Assembly (NCBI GenBank): GCA_963575745.1
Contig: CAUYUJ010020607.1
Span: 88,501 to 152,500 of the forward strand
Direction: 5' to 3'
DNA from: Prorocentrum cordatum
Taxonomy: Eukaryota; Sar; Dinophyceae; Prorocentrales; Prorocentraceae
Length of the DNA stretch: 64,000 nucleotides
This document shows positions 1-10,439 of this stretch, piece by piece. The notes beneath the pieces are model-generated. The model had not been told where the DNA came from, did no database searches, and worked only from the letters and a program-made list of their open reading frames with translations. Position numbers and translations under genes: made by a program. Each line of letters starts with the position of its first letter. Within the stretch, counting starts at the first letter, position 1.

Positions 1-720
1 AGGCCGGGATATGCAGGAACTGAGCTGCATGATCGGAAGGCGCGGCAGGTCATAGGGACATCTCATCATCCATGCAAGAAGGTCAGCGTGGGGGGTGCTG
101 TAATATAGGGGCGTTGACCGCGTACGAGTTTTAATGGCAGAGTGGGCCTGTGGACAACATAGGCACACAACGACGGTGATTGTATGATGCCGACGCGAAG
201 GCCCCGCGCAGTGATCTTGAACTCATTCCGTGGGGTCCTGATGGTGCTGCTACCAACACTCGGCTAAAATCCGGAGCGTCTCCTTTTGCGCCAAGGTCCC
301 GGTCTAACATTGTCACGTTGTTTCTGCCATGTGCGTACATGCAGGTCGTCCACCAAACCGAAAAGTCTCGACTTTGGTATACATGTATAGACACTGTAGT
401 TCGGAGCGGGTCCGATGCATTCAATCGTCGTTCTGGTTTCGAAGCGAATGACTCCTAAGTCCAATTTGTTTTTGAGGCGATTTCGATGAACGGCCACAGT
501 TTTTTGTTGGGTTAGTTAATGTTTAAGCCAGTTATTGACAAACGTGTTGGCCATGTGGAAGCGACGATTATGCCTGAGATCTCACATGCAGTATTGACTC
601 AGGTCGACCACTTGTCGGTCCGAGGTCGTAAGAGCGATTCGGCTTGGGAAGTCGCCAGAGGCAGAAGTCAACCATATTCGGTCCGAGGTCGAAACAAAAA
701 GTCATTGGCTTACGCCGCAC
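1..720. other. Unique spacer, no gene recognised
   Basis: Non-repetitive sequence of mixed composition. The open frames are under 100 codons, overlap on both strands and show no recognisable motif. The only internal structure is the short phrase CGGTCCGAGGTCG, seen twice between about 615 and 690. Confidence 0.5.
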
Positions 721-889
721 CCCTGACCCCTTGGAAGCCCTGGGTGCCTCTCTTCTGGGGGACGTTGTCGTAGAGGCGTCTTGGTGCTGTGCGTCCATGT
801 CAGAAACCATAAGCCGTGCTCAACAGGGCGCCTGTTGGGTCGTTTCGGGGCCTCTAGGGGCTCTCTCCGGGGCATGTTGTGGGTCCAGG

Positions 890-1215
890 AGGGGCCTAAG
901 ATGGCCCAAGATGGCTTGATAACACCACAACGCGCCCCAAGACGCCCCAAGGAGTTGCCAGAAGGGACGAGGAAGGTCCAGCAGGGTCCCGAGTCGGCCA
1001 AAAAGGGACCCGATACGGCCTCAAGACCGCCTCGGAGACCGCCAAGACGGTACAGAGCGGCCCCTGGTGGCCCAAGAGGGCCCAGAAGACGTCTTCGGAA
1101 TCACGCTCAAGAGACCCCCAGCCGGCTCCGGAACGGCCCTGAACTACGTCCACCAGGGCCCCTCCAACACATGCGTCCACGAGGCTCCAAGACGGCCGGG
1201 AAATGGCTGGGGGAA
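890..1215 (-). repeat. Dispersed CTTGGGG-type degenerate repeat (block 1)
   Basis: Degenerate 10-17 bp units reading CCCCAAGACGCCCCAAGG, the reverse complement of the GGCCTCTTGGGG core found in about twenty other blocks of this window. The translated product (PQRAPRRPKELPEG style) is a by-product of the repeat, not a gene. Confidence 0.7.
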
Positions 1216-1429
1216 AGCAAGGGAGCTCCTTAGCGCGCATGAGAGGCAAGGGTGCGGGGCGCGCTGCCGCATGGTGTACGTGGCGTCTGCACGCAGTGCG
1301 CATGTGGGCTTGCGGCGTCGTCGCGTCCCGCCATGTGTGCAACGACGCAGTGCAGTGATTCACTCTTTTTCCGCCCGCGCTCGCCTGGCGGACCAAGATG
1401 AGTTAGAAAATGGAGCTCCGGGGCATTAC

Positions 1430-1795
1430 TGGGATTTCGGATTCCTCGGCTGGTCCAAGAATGATTCCAAGGAGGCCTCGGAGAAGCCGACAAGCGTCTG
1501 CTCTATTTTTGGACGGTTCCATTACGTTTTCAATGTGAATTTTTGGGGCGTCTTGTGTGGGGGCTCGGGGGAGGAGGAGTTCTCAACGTGAGTTTTTGGG
1601 GCGTCTTGTGCAGGGGCTCTTTGGGCAACCGGGGGAGAGGCGCAGAGTAGTCCGAGCGTACTGGGGGTCGCGCCAAGAGCTCACAAAGCTTCCCAGACCG
1701 CCCAAGGGACTGCCAGGATTGGTGAGGAGGGCCTCAGATACTCCAAGATGGCTCCAAAACGGCCCCAAGACGGCCAAGAGAGAGCTCCAACCAGA
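1430..1795. repeat. Dispersed repeat block 2 with an internal direct duplication
   Basis: Mixed-orientation units of the same family. A unit containing TTTTTGGGGCGTCTTGTG occurs twice, near 1540 and 1590. From 1800 to 2100 follows unique T-rich sequence with nothing recognised. Confidence 0.5.
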
Positions 1796-2099
1796 CCGCC
1801 GATTCTTTACAGTAAGTGAAGCTTGCGCTGCGCTGTTGGTTTTCGTCGCTTATGAGATTTCCGATATTTCGGTCGCGTTGCTTCGCGTTCAACATGCATC
1901 GGTCTTCGGTTTACCCTTGCCGGTAGTACGTCTCTGCTGGGTCCTCGTTTTTTTTGTTTTGTTTATCGGATTATTTTCATCACTCATGTTGAGTCTGTGG
2001 GTGCGCGCATGCATGCAGCTGTGAGGTTTGTAAGGGCTGGATGTTGCTGTAGCCTGAGCGCGCGAAGCGGTTGTGGTTATTTATTTTGAATACGTGTGC

Positions 2100-2447
2100 A
2101 TGTGTATGTATGGATGCTAGTATATGCGCAAATGTATATGTATGTATGTATGCATGCATGCATGTCTGTAGGTATGTATGTACGTATGTCTTAGCATGCA
2201 TACATGTGTGCACGCATGAATAATTGTATGTATGTAGATGCATGTATGTACGTGTGCATGCACGCATGCATTCATGTATGTATGCATGTATGCATACATG
2301 CATGTGTATATATGAATGAATGTACGTATGTATGTATGCATGTATGTATGTATGTATATATATATATGTATGTACATGTATATGTATATGTATATGTGCA
2401 TGTATATGTATATGTATATGTACATGTGTATATACATGTATATGTAC

Positions 2448-2519
<72 letters not shown>

Positions 2520-3183
2520 GTATGGATGCATGCATGTATACATGTATATGTATGTATGCATGTATGCATACATGCATGCATGTCTGCATGCATGTATGTA
2601 TGTATGCATGTATGCATATATGTATGCATGTATGTATACAGTTGTACGTGTTTATGCATATTTTGATGCATGCATGTATGTATGCATGCATGTATGTATG
2701 TGTGTGTACGTATGTTTATGCATTCATGTTGTATGTATGTATGTATGTATGTATGTATGCATGCATGCATGCATGCATGCATGTATGTATGTATGTATGT
2801 ATGTATGTATGTATGTATGTATGTATATGTATGGTATGTGCATGCATGCATGCATGCATGCATGTATGTATGTATGTATGTCTATATGATGATGGTCTGT
2901 CTGCCTGCCTGTCTGTCAGTCTGTCTGCATGGAAGTCCGTATGTATGTACGTACGTGTATGTATGTATGTATGTATGTATGTAATGCATAATATATATAT
3001 ATAGATATTTGCATGCATGTATGTATGTCTGTAATGTGTATATAGTATATGTATGTAGGTATGTATGTATGTATGTATGCATGTATGTATGTATGTATGT
3101 ATGTATGTATGTATGTATGTACATATATATAGATATGCATGCATGTATGTATGTGTATGTATGTATTTATGTATGTATGTATG

Positions 3184-3214
<31 letters not shown>

Positions 3215-3238
3215 TGTATGTATGTATGTATGTATCTC
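2100..3238. repeat. (TATG)n microsatellite array with TGCA and TATATG variants
   Basis: More than 1.1 kb of ATGTATGTATG with interspersed GCATGCATGC and GTATATGTATAT stretches. Every frame is open, giving fake Met-Tyr-Val-Cys and His-Ile-Tyr-Thr proteins on the two strands. A short CTGTCTGCCTGC variant sits near 2895-2930. Confidence 0.95.
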
Positions 3239-3254
3239 TCATATTCCGGAAACC

Positions 3255-3935
3255 AGGCCCCAGCACACCAGGGGCACCCAGGGTACACTAAGTGCTCCCT
3301 CGGCTCCCGGAGCGTCCATCGAGCCTCCCTGGAGCTTCCCACGGCCCTCCCAGAGTTTCCAGACATATGATCAGACGGGCCAAGATGTCTGCCGGTGGGC
3401 CAAAATGGCTCCAAGAGGACCCCCAACAGGGCCTCAAGAGGCAAACATCGGCCCATTCCTCTGGGGAAACGCGCGTTTTTCGCATGTCCATTTGTTGGTC
3501 TTCGTATGGACAACGACGGCCCAAGAGGCCCCCAAGATCGCTTCAAGACGGCCCAAGAGGCACCCAGGAGTGCCCAAAAACGGCCAAAGAGGGTTTCAGG
3601 ACGGCCCCAGAGGCGCCCAAGAACGCCCCAAGTGGGCCCCAACACGGGCCCCAGAGGGGGCGTTCGAACTGTAAGTTCGAGCCTCCCGCCCCAAGAGGAT
3701 CCCCAAGACCCCGAGGAGGCTCCAAGAGGCGCCCAAGAGACCAACACATGCCCCCAGGAGGCCCTCAAGAGTCCCCAAGATCCCTAAACGACCCCCAAGC
3801 GAGCCCAAGAGAGTTCAAAAGCTCCCAAGAGGCTCCCAAACGGCCCCCAAGAGACCCCTACAAGGTTCACAATTGCCTCCAAGAGGCTCCCTGCAGGTTC
3901 CGAGACCCCAGCAGCCACCCAAGAGGCCGTTAATC
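3255..3935 (-). repeat. Dispersed CTTGGGG-type repeat block 3
   Basis: Long run of CCAAGAGGCCCCCAAGA-style units in the reverse orientation. A non-repeat island at about 3445-3500 (CTCTGGGGAAACGCGCG) interrupts it. All the coding potential is repeat-derived. Confidence 0.8.
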
Positions 3936-3980
3936 CCCAACCCAGGCGCGGGATGGGCCGAATGCCATCATCCGTGTCAC

Positions 3981-4185
3981 CAGGAGGAGGAGGAGGAGGA
4001 GGAGGAGGAGGAGGAGGAGGAGGAGGAGGAGGAGGAAGCAGGAGGAGGAGGAGGAGGAGCAGGAGGAGGAGGAGGAGGAGCAGGAGGAGGAGGAGGAGGA
4101 CGAGGAGGAGGAAGAGCGGGGAAGACAGGGAGGAGGAGGAGAAGGAGGAGAAGGAGGAGGAGGAGGAGGTGAAGGAACAGAGATG
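3981..4185 (+). repeat. (GGA)n microsatellite
   Basis: About 200 bp of GGAGGAGGA with occasional GCA, CGA and GAA interruptions. It reads as poly-Glu, poly-Gly or poly-Arg depending on frame. Confidence 0.95.
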
Positions 4186-4249
4186 TCTTTCAGGGAGACG
4201 CCGACGAGGAAAATGATGAGTATTAGATGATGGGAAGAGGGAGAGGGGA

Positions 4250-4535
4250 AGGGGACTGCAGTGGGCTGGTGATGATGACGGTGATGACGCTGATGATGAT
4301 GATGGCTATGCCAACGACGACGCCGACGACGACCAACAAGATGTTGATGGTGCGGATGATGATGCTGAACAGTGCGATGACGATGATGGCGATGGTGATC
4401 AAGATGTTGATGATAATGGTGATACTGATTATTGTTGTGATGGTGATGGCGAAGGTGACCATGACCATAACGATGACGATGAAGATGACGGGGTTGAGGA
4501 TGACAATGATGACGATGATCATGACCCTAGCTAGG
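4250..4535 (+). repeat. (GAT)n degenerate microsatellite
   Basis: Imperfect GATGATGAC repeats. Open on both strands only because the repeat contains no stop in several frames. Confidence 0.9.
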
Positions 4536-4589
4536 ACTTGAGCGCGCTCGAAGCGCGCGCGATGGCTCTAGTGTTTAGACGTATGTCTG

Positions 4590-5330
4590 CAAGCATACAT
4601 ACATGAATGCATGCGTGCATGCATGTATGCATGTATGCATGTACGTCTGTCTCCCTGTCTGTCTGCCCGTCTGCCTTGCCTGTCTGTCTGCCTGGCTGTC
4701 TGCCTGTCTGTATACATGTATGCATGCATACATGCATGCATGTATGCATGTATGTATGTATGTCTGGGTGTGTTTGTACGTATGTACATAAGTCTGTATA
4801 CATGTCTGTATGCATACATATACACATATGTATGTATGTATGCATGCATGCATGCATGTATGTATGTATGTATGTATGTATGTATGTATGTATGTATATG
4901 CATGCATGCATGCATGTAATGTAATGTAATGTAATGTAATGTAATGAAATGTAATGTAGTGTAATGTAATGTAATGTATGTATGTATGTATGCATGTATG
5001 TATGTATGTATGTATGTATGTATATACGTATGTATGTATGTATGTATGTATGTATGTATGTATGTATGTATGTATGTATGTATGTATGTATGTATGTATG
5101 TATGTATGTATGTATGTGTATATATATATATATATATAGATATACACGGGCGTACGTACGCACGTATGTATGTATGCATGTAACTATGCAATTTTGTAAA
5201 CACGTATTCATGTAAGTAGGTGCGTATGTGGGCACGTATGCACATTTGCACATTTATACATCTATATTTATAGAGATAGATACGTATATGTGGGCATGTA
5301 TTCATGTATGTCTGTGCTCATACATAATTC
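4590..5330. repeat. Second (TATG)n array with a pentamer island
   Basis: Same TATG/TGCA composition as 2100-3238. At 4916-4977 the period changes to five (GTAAT)n and then returns to TATG. A CTGTCTGCC variant occurs at 4650-4710, matching the one in the first array. Confidence 0.95.
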
Positions 5331-5399
5331 ATGAGTTTGTTTTCGTGTATGCAGATAAACACAAGTTGCTGTGTTCGGCACATTTCGGCAGCATGCTGT

Positions 5400-5830
5400 G
5401 GCTGGATGCCTCTTGGGATGCCCCTCGGAGGCCTCTTAGAGGCCCGTGCAGGGCCTTTTGCAGGCTCCTCGAGAATCTTTGGGAGGCCCGCATGTGATTC
5501 GCCTTTTCACCCTGTCGGGCCCCTCTTGGGGCTCCTATTGAAGCCGCTTCGGCCGTTTCGGGGCCCTCTTCGGGCGATCTTGGGGGCCTCTTGGGCTACC
5601 TTGGGCGCTCTGAAGCCCGAGCATGCGAGAACGCCGATTTCGAAGCATCTCAGGGAAATCAGCAGTTTTTTCCACTTGGGGCCCTCTCGAGGTGTCTTGG
5701 CGCGCTCTTGGGCTTTTCAGGGCCCTCTTCGAATGTCTTGGTCCGCCCGCCCGTCCGTGGGTCCCTCCTGGGACACTGTCAGTCCCATCTTGGGTCTCCC
5801 TGACCTTGGCAAGCACCAAGTGAGACACCC
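5400..5830 (+). repeat. Dispersed CTTGGGG-type repeat block 4
   Basis: Forward-orientation GGCCTCTTAGAGGCC and GGGGGCCTCTTGGGC units. It contains the island GCATGCGAGAACGCC (about 5620), similar to islands at about 24578 and 36485. Confidence 0.75.
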
Positions 5831-5939
5831 AAAATGTCAGGTGGAACGCCACGTCCCTGGGGATCCCGGGCTGCCTAAGGAGTACCAGTGCTGTTCAAGT
5901 AAGAGAACACAGGCATGACATGACTCCACTTAGTGCCTA

Positions 5940-6235
5940 CGGCACGGTGGCCTGCTCATACACATCTATATTTATTTACATATATATACATATTTAAAAC
6001 ATAATTATTTCGAGAGATACTGGGCTACAATGTGCCAGTGTGTGTATATGTACATACACCTCCACGTCTTTAGGTACACTACGTGGACGCGTGGACACGC
6101 GTATACATGTCAGTATCTATGTACACACATGCCCACGAAAACACATACATCTACACACGACACATATGTATATAGTGTGTGTATATATGTGTGTGTATGT
6201 ATGATACAATGTGTATATATACATACAAGACTGCA
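5940..6235. repeat. TA/CA-rich low-complexity stretch
   Basis: Short imperfect runs of TATATA, ACACAC and GTATGT with no gene. Confidence 0.7.
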
Positions 6236-6359
6236 TGGGCGCTTCGTGCCGTGCAAGTAGGTCCCTGAAGTCTGGCATGCAGGCTGACCGGCAGGCCGGC
6301 AAAGCCAGACGATTCAGCGATTAACTCCCTGTTGCCTTTCCCGGCACCGCCGCTATGTC

Positions 6360-6520
6360 CTTCCCTCAGGTTTCCTCTTCCTCTTCCTCTTCCTCCTCCT
6401 TCCCTCATGTTTCCTCTTCCTCCTGCGATCCTCCTCCTCCTCCTCATGTTTCCTCATGCGATCCTCCTCCTCCTCCTTCCCTCATGTTTCCTCTTCCTCT
6501 TCCTCTTCCTCATTGTCGCT
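6360..6520 (+). repeat. (CCT)n / CTTCCT pyrimidine tract
   Basis: Several imperfect copies of CCTCTTCCTCTTCC and CCTCCTCCTCATGTTTCCTC. Serine- and proline-rich frames here are repeat-derived. Confidence 0.85.
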
Positions 6521-6559
6521 CTACCCCGCGAATCCCTGCGAATTCTTTCCCCACCCTCC

Positions 6560-6830
6560 CGAGTGGTTTTTGCGGGGGTTCCTCCGTGGAGAGCCTTTTG
6601 GGGGCCTCACGCATTCTTTGAGGGCCTCTTGGTGCCCTCTGGAGGCCTCCTGGGCGCCTTCTGGGGGTCACCCTGATTCCAATCGTGGTCTCCCTGAACG
6701 GCCGGGTCACGATTTGGAATGCGGGGGGCGTCTTGGGGCCACTTTGGGCCGTCATGGGGCTCTCTTCGGGCCATCTTGGAACCTTGTTATGCCGTCTTGG
6801 GGCTGTCTTGGACTGCCTGGCAGTCGGCCT
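6560..6830 (+). repeat. Dispersed CTTGGGG-type repeat block 5
   Basis: GGGGGCCTCACGC, TTGGGGCCACTTTGGGCCG style units, forward orientation. The following 6840-7220 is unique sequence without a recognised gene. Confidence 0.7.
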
Positions 6831-7219
6831 GGCAGCCCTTCACCACTTACTTACGTCAACGTAGACCAGACCTCCACCGACCGCCCACGCAAGCCCATTC
6901 GAAAGGACAACCGAACGACATCACATGGACGCAAACAGCCCAAGACACCGAAGCATAGACAGCGCTCGAGCACCACTTCACCGACCTCACGTCGACCAGC
7001 ACCCAGTACTCAGACCAATGACGTAATCTCGCCCAAACCGCGCCGACACCGACACCAAGGACTTTTTTTCCTCCTCCTGCCCCTCTCCTCCTAACTTTTT
7101 TACATGTCTTGCATTGCGTGAATCCAGACACCTCAGATCCTAGAGGCCATGGCCTCATCCACCTGGTCTGCTCTAGGCCCGGACGCTGTCCGCAACGGTG
7201 GTCGCATCGCATCGCATCG

Positions 7220-7560
7220 GGGGAGATCTTCGGGCCTCCTGGGCGGTCTCGGACGCCCAGAAGACCGAAGAACTGAACATTCCCGAAATCATTCAACAAC
7301 TATTGACAATCAATTTTTCTCTGCGTTTAGAGAGCCTCTTGGAGGCCTTCTCTGGGGAGTTTTCGGGCGTCTGGTGGGTGTCTGGGGATTCTTGGGATCC
7401 TCGAGGGGCCGTTCGGCCGCCCTTCGACTGATTTGGGCCCGTTGCATGGGCCTACCAGGAGCTTCCAGGAGCTCCGGAAAGCTTGGGGGGCCTCCTGCAG
7501 GGGCGTCCAGGGGGCCCCTGGGACCACGGATCCGTGGGGTACCGTTTCCAGGGTTTCCGC
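7220..7560 (+). repeat. Dispersed CTTGGGG-type repeat block 6
   Basis: Forward units ending in a G/C-rich tail with CCGCGGGGTCCCC phrases up to about 7650. Confidence 0.65.
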
Positions 7561-7664
7561 AGGGTCCCGATCCGCGGGGTCCCCTTTCGGGGGGGCGCGG
7601 ATTTTTTGGGGGAGGTGGGGGGGCAGGTTTTCCGAAGGGTCCGGATGAATAGAAATATATGGGG

Positions 7665-7898
7665 GGGAATGTACATATACATATAGCTCTCTCTATTCAG
7701 ACAAATATGCATACATATTTCCAATTTTCATTTCCGGTCTACACACGTACATACATACACAACATATATATATGTATATGTGTTAATTTCTCTCTCTCTC
7801 TATATATATGTATCTAGATCTCTCTCTATATATGTATTATATTCACATGGTGTGCGCAGACATATACACGTGTACACACATATACCGACACACACACT

Positions 7899-7932
<34 letters not shown>

Positions 7933-8012
7933 TATATATATATATATCAAACTATGTATTTAATATATAGTTTTTTTGTATGTATGTGTATACATGTATA
8001 TACATCGATATA

Positions 8013-8050
<38 letters not shown>

Positions 8051-8145
8051 TGTAGTATATACTTATAATTATATTCATATGTATATATATATATATGTAT
8101 ATATATATACATAGATATATGTTTGTACACACAAATATATCTAGC
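7665..8145. repeat. (TA)n-rich microsatellite region
   Basis: Long (TATA)n runs at about 7900-7945 and 8015-8050 with CACACA and CTCTCT patches. No gene. Confidence 0.9.
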
Positions 8146-8204
8146 TGCCTACGGCAAGTCCCGCCACCGTGCCAGGGTTGTGGGTATGATACCTATGGGG
8201 TGTT

Positions 8205-8785
8205 CGTTGGGATCTCGGGGCAGGCCTCTCGGGGGCCTCTCAGAGGCAGTTTTGAGGCCCTTGGGGCCGTTTTGGGGCCCCTTTTGGGCCTCTTGGGGGC
8301 CTCCTGGGAGCCCCTTGAGGCCTCTTGGGGGCCTCTTGGGGGCCTCTTGGGGCCTCGTGGGGTCCTCTTGGGGCGGAAGGCCCGGATTTTCGATTCGCGT
8401 TCCCACTCTTGGGCCCGTTGTGGGGCCGTCCTCGGGCTCTCCTGGGTGGGGCGCTCTTGTGCAGTCTTGGGACCCTCCTGGAGGCCTCTTGAGCCGTCGT
8501 GGGGTGGTCTTGGGGGCCTCTTGGGCCGTCCTGGAGCGGCGGAGGGCCGAAGAGGCTAGAGCCTCCAGAAATCCATCAAAAAACCTAAGGCACAGCAATG
8601 GTTTTTGATGGTTTTTGCCTCCTGGGTGGGGCCTCTTTGGAGGCCTCTTGGAGGAATGCTGGGGCGTCTTGGAGGCGTCTTGGGCCATCTTGAAGCAATC
8701 TTGGGCGTCTTCGAGCGATCGTTCGGCGACTCGGGACCCTCTTGGACCGTCTTGGGGGCATCCCGGGCCGTCAAGGAAGCCTTGG
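8205..8785 (+). repeat. Dispersed CTTGGGG-type repeat block 7
   Basis: One of the cleanest blocks: successive GGGGGCCTCTTGGGGG units at 8320-8365, then more degenerate GCCGTCTTGGGACC units. An island with AAACCTAAGGCACAGC sits at 8580-8600. Confidence 0.85.
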
Positions 8786-8892
8786 AGAACCCCAGGGAGG
8801 CGCCATGGCCTTCAGGGACTGGAGCAGGGCCGCTGCGCGCGGCGAGGTGCGGCGGGGAGAGCGAGGCTCCCTTAGAAGATTACAGAGTCCCT

Positions 8893-8946
8893 ACCAAACA
8901 GCACTTGGCATTCTACCACGCCTCAACGTGCCAGGGGGCACGGTGG
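8893..8946 (+). repeat. Dispersed 55-bp module, copy 1
   Basis: Aligns with 35574-35633: both contain CACTTGGCATTC or TACTTGGCATTC and end AGGGGGCACGGTGG. Short GGCACGGTGG or CCACCGTGCC phrases also occur near 5942, 8163 and 32008, so this may be part of a small dispersed element. Confidence 0.5.
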
Positions 8947-9052
8947 CGGATACGTATATCCATCTTCGTATACCTTTTGTATACATGCATGCATGTGTAC
9001 AACGCCCGGACGAAAGTTTCTTTCAATTTGCCTTTTGGAATGACGCGCTCGT

Positions 9053-9210
9053 GCGGAGTAGTTCGGAGTAGTTTTACTAAAACTACTCCGCGCGCAATCG
9101 CATCCCGCTCGGTAATTTATATGGTTTGGCGCGGAGTAGTTTCCGATCCCGTTTTGGGGTAACAGAGTTATTAACGTCCCCGGGATCGGAAACTACTCCG
9201 CCGAATTACC
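9053..9210. repeat. Nested foldback / MITE-like hairpin
   Basis: The word CGGAGTAGTTT appears five times in alternating orientation. At 9064-9090 it forms a 12-bp perfect hairpin with a 3-nt loop. At 9132-9151 and 9181-9200 it forms a 20-bp perfect inverted repeat, with outer arms GGTAATT (9111-9117) and AATTACC (9204-9210). No coding capacity. It resembles a small non-autonomous DNA transposon or a cruciform-forming element. Confidence 0.7.
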
Positions 9211-9304
9211 CAGCATCATGTCATGTTAGGAATCTTGAGAGGGATAGGAGAGATATTCATCATAGCAAATTGAAGAAACTTTTGTCACGGATGCGTATAT
9301 GGCG

Positions 9305-9375
9305 AACGAGAGAGGGAGAGAGAGATAGAGAGAGACAGTCAGAGAAAGAGAGAGAGAGAGAGAGAAAGCGAGATG
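9305..9375 (+). repeat. (GA)n microsatellite
   Basis: GAGAGAGA with AGA interruptions. Unique sequence without a recognised gene follows to about 9840. Confidence 0.9.
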
Positions 9376-9844
9376 GAGGGCTGGGAGGATTTGTTCCACA
9401 CTCAGGAGGGCGACGACCAGAAGGGCTGGCCAGAAGGAAAGGCCGAGGATGCCCTGCCCGCCGGCTGCCGTGGCCAAGCGGGTGCCCTGTAAGGCTCGTT
9501 TGACGGCTCTGGAATTCACCTGCGGTGATATGTCAAAGCCAGCTTCTGATGTCCGTCGCGACGACCGCTCTAAGGACATTGATGCAGGCGGCCTTTGGGG
9601 GTGGGTCTGGTATGTGTGAATGTGTGTGGAGATCCTTCTTTTAGGCCTGTCACAGTGCTATGGCGCTGTTTCTGGGCCCTCTTGGAAGCGTTTCGGGTAG
9701 TCTGGGGGCAGGCTTGGTTCGTCCGAGTGTATTTTTGGAACTGCTTCGCGGCACTCTTGGGCGCAGAAGCGGGACAAGCAGCGTATAGAGTGGCGAATTG
9801 CACGAAGAGGTTCTGTGATGGGGTTTGTACAGCCTTTGCCGCTG

Positions 9845-10060
9845 GCCCACGTTTTTGATTGTCTGGATCGCTGGTTGTCTGGGAGGCACACTGGTTGGCT
9901 GACTCGTCGATTGGCTTGCAGTTTGGCAGCTCGGCTGGTCGGCTGTTTCACTCACTGTCTGTCTGGTCTGCTGGTCGCTGGTCGGCTAATTGTATTTCTA
10001 GCTAGTCCTTTGGTTGTTTGGCTGACAGGTTGGCTTATTGGCTAGCCGGTTGACTGTTTG
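9845..10060 (+). repeat. Degenerate TTGGCTGG minisatellite
   Basis: Loosely repeated GGTTGGCTGACTCG, GGTCGGCTG and TTGGCTTATTGGC units. Next to it, 10150-10340, lie degenerate copies of GATCGTGATTGCGCGAGCGCG. Confidence 0.5.
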
Positions 10061-10439
10061 AGTGTATTTCTCTATGGGGGAACAACATCGGGGGAAGGGA
10101 CGGGACCAGGACGTATTTTACGATGGATGGGGGCCTTAGGAGCGCGGGTCCGTAGTTTTGTGCGACGGATCGTGGCTATGGCAATGCGGACCAATATTGT
10201 TTTCCAATTGATCGTGGTTTTGGAACCGATTTTCTTTTACAAGGGAGAGTGACTGCGCGAGCGCGGATAGTTTATGTGCAAGGGATCGTGATTGCGCGAG
10301 CGCGAACCAATCGCATAGACGGATAGTGGCTTTGGGGGTGCGGGCCACAATTGTTGAGTCCACAGAGCGGGAGTCACGGTGTGCTCCCATAAGAAATTCG
10401 CACGCAGATTGTGCAAGTAGTGCGTTTTCGAGGTATGTT

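Noticed and set aside
2117-5253. Long His-Ile-Tyr-Thr and Met-Tyr-Val-Cys open frames
   Set aside because: These are translations of the TATG microsatellite.
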